Notes under the pieces: model-generated
What the model saw: only the letters and a program-made list of their open reading frames with translations
The model's database searches: none
What the model was told of the DNA's origin: nothing
Shown: positions 33,542 to 37,179 of the stretch, piece after piece
Layout of the letters: each line of letters opens with the position of its first letter
Position numbering within the stretch: the first letter of the stretch is position 1
Source: Pseudomonadota bacterium
Lineage (GTDB): Bacteria > Pseudomonadota > Gammaproteobacteria > Burkholderiales > Sulfuricellaceae
NCBI GenBank assembly: GCA_021801705.1
Contig: JAJYXP010000004.1
Coordinates: 1-37,179 of the forward strand
Length of the DNA: 37,179 bases
Direction: 5' to 3'
Translations under genes and position numbers: made by a program

Positions 33542-34470
33542 GCGTAAAGCAGTTGTTCGAAGATACCCGTGAGAACCTGGATCTCGTATGGATCGCGGGT
33601 CTGGAGGGGGGCGACCGCCTTCTCACCAGCGAGGTAGTGCAAAAACCGACGCTATCGCTGATTGGCCACCTCAATTTCGTCCACCCCAACCAGGTCCAGG
33701 TGTTCGGCCGCCCCGAAATGGACTATCTGCGCAGCCTCACGCCTGCGGCGCTGGAGCAGGCCATACGCAACCTGTTCTCCACCGAACTCGCCGCAATTAT
33801 TGTCGCCCACGACGAACCGATCCCGGACGTGCTGCTGGAGTCGGCCAAACGTACCGGAACGCCGCTGTTTTCCTCGCCGCGGCCATGCCCCTACCTGATG
33901 AACGTGCTCAACCATTACCTTTATCAGGCGCTGGCCGAATCCGCTTCCCTGCACGGCGTATTCATGGAGGTGCAGGGCATGGGCGTGCTGCTTACGGGCG
34001 AAAGCGGCGTCGGCAAAAGCGAGCTGGCGCTGGAATTGATCACCCGCGGCCACCGTCTGATCGCCGACGACATGGTGGATTTTTTCCTGGTTTCTCCGGA
34101 CACAGTGGAAGGGCGCTGCCCGCCGCTGCTGCAGGACATGATGGAGGTCCGGGGCTTGGGCGTGCTGAATATCCGGGCGCTGTTTGGCGAAACCTCGGTT
34201 AAAGTGAAAAAGAACATCAAACTGATCGTTCACCTGGAAGAGCTGTCCAGCCTGAAAATCCCGCTCCAGGACAGGCTGCAACCCGAGGAGTTCAGCCTCG
34301 ACATCCTTGGCGTGGAGGTACCCAAGGTGCGCATCCCCGTGGCACCGGGGCGAAATATTGCGGTGCTGGTGGAAGTCGCGGTGCGCAACCACATTTTGCG
34401 GCGGCGCGGGATCAACACCACGCGCGAATTCATCGAGCGCCACGAACGCTTGATGTCGGACAGCGATTAA
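33529..34470 (+). CDS. hprK: HPr kinase/phosphorylase (HprK)
   Basis: HprK phosphorylates and dephosphorylates the regulatory serine of HPr. The 313-aa protein has the N-terminal HprK domain and the kinase domain with Walker A GESGVGKS (157-164). His142 and the downstream GRCPPLLQDMMEVRGLGVLNI signature are also present. In Proteobacteria this gene lies beside ptsN in beta and some other classes, which helps place the organism. It starts inside the end of ptsN and stops 6 bp before rapZ. Confidence 0.96.
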   Translation: MAQISVKQLFEDTRENLDLVWIAGLEGGDRLLTSEVVQKPTLSLIGHLNFVHPNQVQVFGRPEMDYLRSLTPAALEQAIRNLFSTELAAIIVAHDEPIPDVLLESAKRTGTPLFSSPRPCPYLMNVLNHYLYQALAESASLHGVFMEVQGMGVLLTGESGVGKSELALELITRGHRLIADDMVDFFLVSPDTVEGRCPPLLQDMMEVRGLGVLNIRALFGETSVKVKKNIKLIVHLEELSSLKIPLQDRLQPEEFSLDILGVEVPKVRIPVAPGRNIAVLVEVAVRNHILRRRGINTTREFIERHERLMSDSD

Positions 34471-34476
34471 GAAAAC

Positions 34477-35316
34477 ATGCAGCTCATCCTGATCAGCGGC
34501 TTATCGGGTTCGGGCAAGAGCATCGCGCTCAACGTGCTGGAAGACAGCGGCTTCTACTGTGTGGACAACCTGCCGGCGCAACTCCTGCCCAATCTCGCCG
34601 GCTTTCTCGACCAGGCCGGTTACGAACGCATTGCCGTCAGCGTCGATGTACGCAGCGGCGGCCCCCTGCACCGGTTGCCGGATTTCATCGCGCAGCTCAA
34701 GGCACAGGGCTTCGATCTGCGCCTGCTGTTTCTGGAAGCAAAAGGCGACACGCTGGTGAAGCGCTTCAGCGAAACGCGGCGGCGCCATCCCTTGAGCAGC
34801 GGAGAACGCACCCTGCAGGAATGTATCCAGCTCGAGCACGAACTGCTCGAGCCGCTTAGCGGCATGGGGCATCGCATCGATACCAGCGACCTCAACCCTA
34901 ACGCGCTGCGCGCCTGGATCAAGGATTTCGTGAATTTCGACCGTTCCCGCCTGACGCTCGTGTTCCAGTCCTTCGGCTTCAAACATGGCATCCCGCTGGA
35001 TGCCGACTGCGTCTTCGACGTGCGTTGCCTGCCCAACCCCCATTACGACCCTAATCTGCGCCCGCTCACCGGCAAGGACGCCGCGGTTGCGGCCTTTCTC
35101 GATGGCGACTCCAGCGTGCAGAAAATGCTGGCCGACATCCGCCGCTTCGTGGAAGACTGGCTGCCCTGTTTTCTCCGCGACAACCGCAACTATCTCACCA
35201 TCGCCCTGGGTTGCACCGGCGGGCAGCACCGTTCGGTGTATTTCGCCGAGAAACTGGCGGAAGATTTCCGCACGGCTGGCCAGCCAGTGATGGTGCGCCA
35301 CCGGGAACTCAGTTGA
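34477..35316 (+). CDS. rapZ: RNase adapter protein RapZ
   Basis: In E. coli RapZ binds the small RNA GlmZ and directs RNase E to it, controlling glucosamine 6-phosphate synthesis. The 279-aa protein has an N-terminal P-loop (SGLSGSGKS, residues 7-15) and the conserved [15 protein letters not shown] near the C-terminus. The full family length is present. The closing TGA overlaps the TTG start of the next gene. Whether GlmZ-like RNAs exist in this organism is not visible here. Confidence 0.96.
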   Translation: MQLILISGLSGSGKSIALNVLEDSGFYCVDNLPAQLLPNLAGFLDQAGYERIAVSVDVRSGGPLHRLPDFIAQLKAQGFDLRLLFLEAKGDTLVKRFSETRRRHPLSSGERTLQECIQLEHELLEPLSGMGHRIDTSDLNPNALRAWIKDFVNFDRSRLTLVFQSFGFKHGIPLDADCVFDVRCLPNPHYDPNLRPLTGKDAAVAAFLDGDSSVQKMLADIRRFVEDWLPCFLRDNRNYLTIALGCTGGQHRSVYFAEKLAEDFRTAGQPVMVRHRELS

Positions 35317-35684
35317 TATTGCGGCTGATCAAGCCCGGCGACTGGCTGGTGCTGCTCGGCGGCATGCTGGCGACGGGCGCCCTGTTTGCCAACTTGTGGC
35401 AAGGGAACGCCGCCGACAAGGCAGTGGTGCGCAGTGGCGGCAAGGTGGTGGCCGAACTCAGCCTGGCGGAAAATCGCATCTACATCGCCCATGGGCCGCT
35501 AGGGGCCAGCCGGATCGAAATCCGCAACCGCCGCGCGCGCGTGGCGGCAGACCCCAGCCCGCGCCAATACTGCGTCAAGCAAGGCTGGCTGGCCCACGCC
35601 GGGGATGCCGCGCTATGCCTGCCCAACCAAGTCAGCCTGGAACTGACCGGAGCAAAGAAATTGTATGATTCACTTAACTATTGA
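35313..35684 (+). CDS. NusG domain II-containing membrane-anchored protein
   Basis: The 123-aa product has one N-terminal membrane segment (about residues 8-27, [19 protein letters not shown]). A small beta domain follows that resembles the stand-alone NusG_II family (PF07009), with the late CVKQGW...[12 protein letters not shown] pattern including two cysteines. Such genes often neighbour Gx-type transporters or ApbE/Rnf genes; the next gene here is a Gx-type transporter. The frame opens at 35211 inside rapZ, but I choose the TTG at 35313, which overlaps the rapZ stop and has GGGAA five bases upstream. A second TTG at 35319 is possible. Function is unknown. Confidence 0.72.
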   Translation: MILRLIKPGDWLVLLGGMLATGALFANLWQGNAADKAVVRSGGKVVAELSLAENRIYIAHGPLGASRIEIRNRRARVAADPSPRQYCVKQGWLAHAGDAALCLPNQVSLELTGAKKLYDSLNY

Positions 35685-35713
35685 CCACAAAGCACAAACA
35701 AAACCTGAAATCA

Positions 35714-35788
35714 TCAACGCAAAGACGCAAAGGCCACAAAGAAAAGCCGTGAATACTACACTTGGCGGCCTTTGCGCCTTTGCGTTGA
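35714..35788. repeat. Inverted repeat pair of the 'cgcaaagg' family
   Basis: Positions 35714-35735 and 35767-35788 are reverse complements with one mismatch over 22 bp. The units (ACGCAAAGGC type) resemble the pair at 996-1110. It lies between the NusG_II and Gx-transporter genes, which otherwise form a tight run. Confidence 0.8.
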
Positions 35789-35819
35789 AAAGCTTTTGAA
35801 TTTCTCTGTGTGGTAAAAA

Positions 35820-36362
35820 ATGCAAATCGATATCCAAACCACACCCGAAGATCACCGCATCGCCCGTCTTGCGGCATTCGCCATCGGCCTGTCGGTGATG
35901 GAAGCCGTGATCCCCTCGCCGCTCCCCGGCATCAAGCCGGGGCTCGCCAACATCGTCACTCTGCTGGTGCTCGAGCGCTTCGGCCTGCGCGCGGCCATAT
36001 GGGTTTCGGTGCTGCGGGTGGTGGCGGGCAGCCTGCTCCTCGGCACCTTCCTTTCGCCCTCCTTCGTCCTGAGCCTTTCCGGCGCGGCGGCGAGCCTCCT
36101 GACGCTGGCGCTGGCCCGCTACCTGCCGAAAATCTGGTTTGGCGCGGTATCCTTGAGCATTTTTGCCGCTTTTGCCCACATTGCCGGGCAGATGGCCGTG
36201 GTTTACCTCTGGCTGATCCCCCATGCCGGAATTCTTTATCTCGCTCCGGTTTTCGCCGCCGCCGCGCTGCTGTTCGGTAGCGTGAACGGCTTGATCACCG
36301 CCAGGCTTCTGACTGAGGGCGAAGGCGTCCTCCCCGCGCAGACGGCGCTTCCCCAGCCATGA
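35820..36362 (+). CDS. Gx transporter family membrane protein
   Basis: The 180-aa product has about five membrane segments and resembles the family annotated as Gx transporter or heptaprenyl diphosphate synthase component I (PF07456). The segment SPLPGIKPGLANIVTLLVLERFG early in the protein is the clearest landmark, with GSLLLGTFLSPSFVLSLSG following. Family members are probably substrate-binding membrane components of uptake systems; the substrate is not known. It follows the NusG_II gene and overlaps the next gene by the 4-nt ATGA. Confidence 0.8.
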   Translation: MQIDIQTTPEDHRIARLAAFAIGLSVMEAVIPSPLPGIKPGLANIVTLLVLERFGLRAAIWVSVLRVVAGSLLLGTFLSPSFVLSLSGAAASLLTLALARYLPKIWFGAVSLSIFAAFAHIAGQMAVVYLWLIPHAGILYLAPVFAAAALLFGSVNGLITARLLTEGEGVLPAQTALPQP

Positions 36363-36928
36363 AGCCCGCTTTCCTGCTGTTGCTCGCATGTCTGGCGGCC
36401 GCGCCATCCGGCGCGAACGCCGCGGAATGGGTGAAAATCCACAGCCTTGCCGAGAGCAATCAATTTTTCTACGACAAAACCAAGCTGGTTATCCACGGCG
36501 ACGAAATCACCTACTGGAAAAAGGTCGCCTTCTCCACCCCGCAACCGTTCAAGGGCAAAGTTGCCGCCAGCGGCCTGTACCGGGAGCGCATACACTGCGC
36601 CGAACACACCCTCAAGCTGATCAGCTACCTGCTTTACGCGCCCTCCGGGGAGGCCGTCGAATACATTTCCTCCGCCGAGGGCGAGGCGGTGCCTATCATC
36701 CCCGACAGCCTTGGCGATGTATTCGAGAAAGCTCTCTGTCCGCTGGTCAGGCAGAAACAGGAGCAGGCAAGGCTCAAGGCGGAAGCGGAGGCCCGCATCA
36801 AGGCGCAGGAAGACGCCCGCATCCAGGCGCAGGAGGAAGCCCGGCTCAAGGGGGAAGCGGAAGCCGCAAGACCGCCTTTGCCCGAAGGAGGCGGCGCCGT
36901 AGAGATCGCCCAACCCGAATCGCCGTAA
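36359..36928 (+). CDS. Secreted surface-adhesin-E-like protein with Ala/Glu-rich tail
   Basis: The 189-aa product starts with a signal peptide (residues 1-21, ending GANA) and then a small domain beginning AEWVKIHSLAESNQFFYDKT. Domains of this type are annotated as surface-adhesin protein E in other proteobacteria. Two cysteines (in ERIHCAEHT and EKALCPLV) may pair. After residue 123 comes an Ala/Glu/Arg/Gln-rich helix with repeated EA-RIKAQE-type units, likely a coiled coil, and a Pro/Gly-rich end. Actual adhesive function is not established. It overlaps the transporter gene by ATGA. Confidence 0.65.
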   Translation: MKPAFLLLLACLAAAPSGANAAEWVKIHSLAESNQFFYDKTKLVIHGDEITYWKKVAFSTPQPFKGKVAASGLYRERIHCAEHTLKLISYLLYAPSGEAVEYISSAEGEAVPIIPDSLGDVFEKALCPLVRQKQEQARLKAEAEARIKAQEDARIQAQEEARLKGEAEAARPPLPEGGGAVEIAQPESP

Positions 36929-36936
36929 ATCCGGCG

Positions 36937-37060
36937 CTAGGAGCCTGTCATGTTGAATTTGCGTGATTTTCTTGTAGGGCCGAATTCATTCGGCCAAATG
37001 TGCGAATGAATTCGCACCTACAAAGAACGTACAGTCGTTTCAAGTCCGACAGGCTCCTAG
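36937..37060. mobile_element. 124-bp MITE with 13-bp terminal inverted repeats
   Basis: CTAGGAGCCTGTC (36937-36949) and its exact reverse complement (37048-37060) bound the element. Inside lies a second, imperfect inverted repeat, TTGTAGGGCCGAATTCATTC (36972-36991) against 37002-37023, a repeat type widespread in environmental bacteria. No protein is encoded. The element follows the stop of the adhesin-like gene by 8 bp. Confidence 0.82.
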
Positions 37061-37123
37061 TTCTACTGTGTTAAAAAATATGCAACAATGCCAAGGATCA
37101 AAGTTACGAGCGAGGGATACAGC

Positions 37124-37179
37124 ATGAGCCGGGGTTTTGAATCGCGATTTGAAGCTTATTGTGCGGAGTTGGTCAAAAC
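37124..37179 (+). CDS. Start of an ORF cut by the window end, possibly a transposase
   Basis: Only 18 complete codons are visible: MSRGFESRFEAYCAELVK. A GAGG lies about nine bases before the ATG. The RFEAYCAEL phrase recalls the N-terminus of IS701-like transposases, and a MITE lies directly upstream, but this is too little sequence to be sure. If it is an insertion sequence, its left end would lie in 37061-37123. Confidence 0.35.
   Translation, partial: MSRGFESRFEAYCAELVK

Overview
The window looks like chromosomal DNA of a betaproteobacterium, probably near the Nitrosomonadales (Sulfuricella/Gallionella-type). I infer this from GC-rich coding sequence, a short-form HisG, an mla-ibaG-murA-hisG gene order, and an HPr kinase gene lying between ptsN and rapZ. 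The placement rests on remembered gene order and not on a database search. No rRNA, tRNA or CRISPR array was seen.

Layout. (1) Positions 315-7954, minus strand: a cell-envelope block read from right to left. It holds the phospholipid-transport genes mlaF-E-D-C-B, a two-gene ABC-2 exporter (ATPase and permease), the iron-sulfur pair ibaG/grxD, then murA and hisG. A TTGTTG-N17-TAGAAT promoter lies just upstream of mlaF. (2) Positions 8013-9261: a repeat-riddled stretch. It holds a DUF72-like gene whose first 78 codons are largely made of palindromic repeats, a truncated ABC-ATPase remnant, a 145-bp element with 14-bp terminal inverted repeats, and a hairpin followed by a T run. (3) Positions 9262-25146, plus strand: a type IV pilus cluster of MSHA style. 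Its genes are an ExeA/MshM-like ATPase with a SPOR-like tail, a globin-GAF-GGDEF-HD-GYP c-di-GMP enzyme, a lipoprotein secretin, a TPR protein, a GspE/MshE motor ATPase, a GspF/MshG platform protein, an unrecognised 534-aa bitopic protein, a PilO/MshJ-like protein, an MshK-like small secreted protein and three pilin-like proteins. A truncated ABC-permease remnant lies inside its 3' end. (4) Positions 25232-27202, minus strand: a KefB/C-type cation/proton antiporter. (5) Positions 27492-35316, plus strand: the conserved LPS/sigma-54/PTS-Ntr block kdsD-kdsC-lptC-lptA-lptB-rpoN-hpf-ptsN-hprK-rapZ. (6) Positions 35313-36928: a NusG-domain-II protein, a Gx-type membrane transporter and a surface-adhesin-E-like secreted protein. 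A 124-bp MITE follows, then the first 18 codons of an ORF cut by the window end, possibly a transposase.

How the genes work together. Two blocks build and maintain the outer membrane: Mla lipid transport, and Kdo synthesis with the Lpt LPS bridge. The pilus cluster carries its own likely control circuit. An oxygen-sensing (globin) enzyme able in principle to make and break c-di-GMP is encoded beside a motor ATPase with two N-terminal MshEN-type repeats, the kind that bind c-di-GMP in MshE.

The most unusual feature is a large population of short palindromic repeats that invade coding sequence in frame. One 44-nt palindrome occurs in the same reading frame in the DUF72-like gene and in the pilus TPR gene. 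Its two copies differ at a stem base pair by a compensatory double substitution that is also synonymous in both codons. A second family (GGCGGC-TT-GCCGCC) supplies three 'GLAGMGGLPPNSQ'-like peptides to the same TPR protein and has a compensated copy in non-coding DNA near the left edge. Further families add peptides to the PilO-like protein and the TPR protein, and may contribute the extreme N-terminus of a pilin-like protein and the stop codon of the 534-aa protein.
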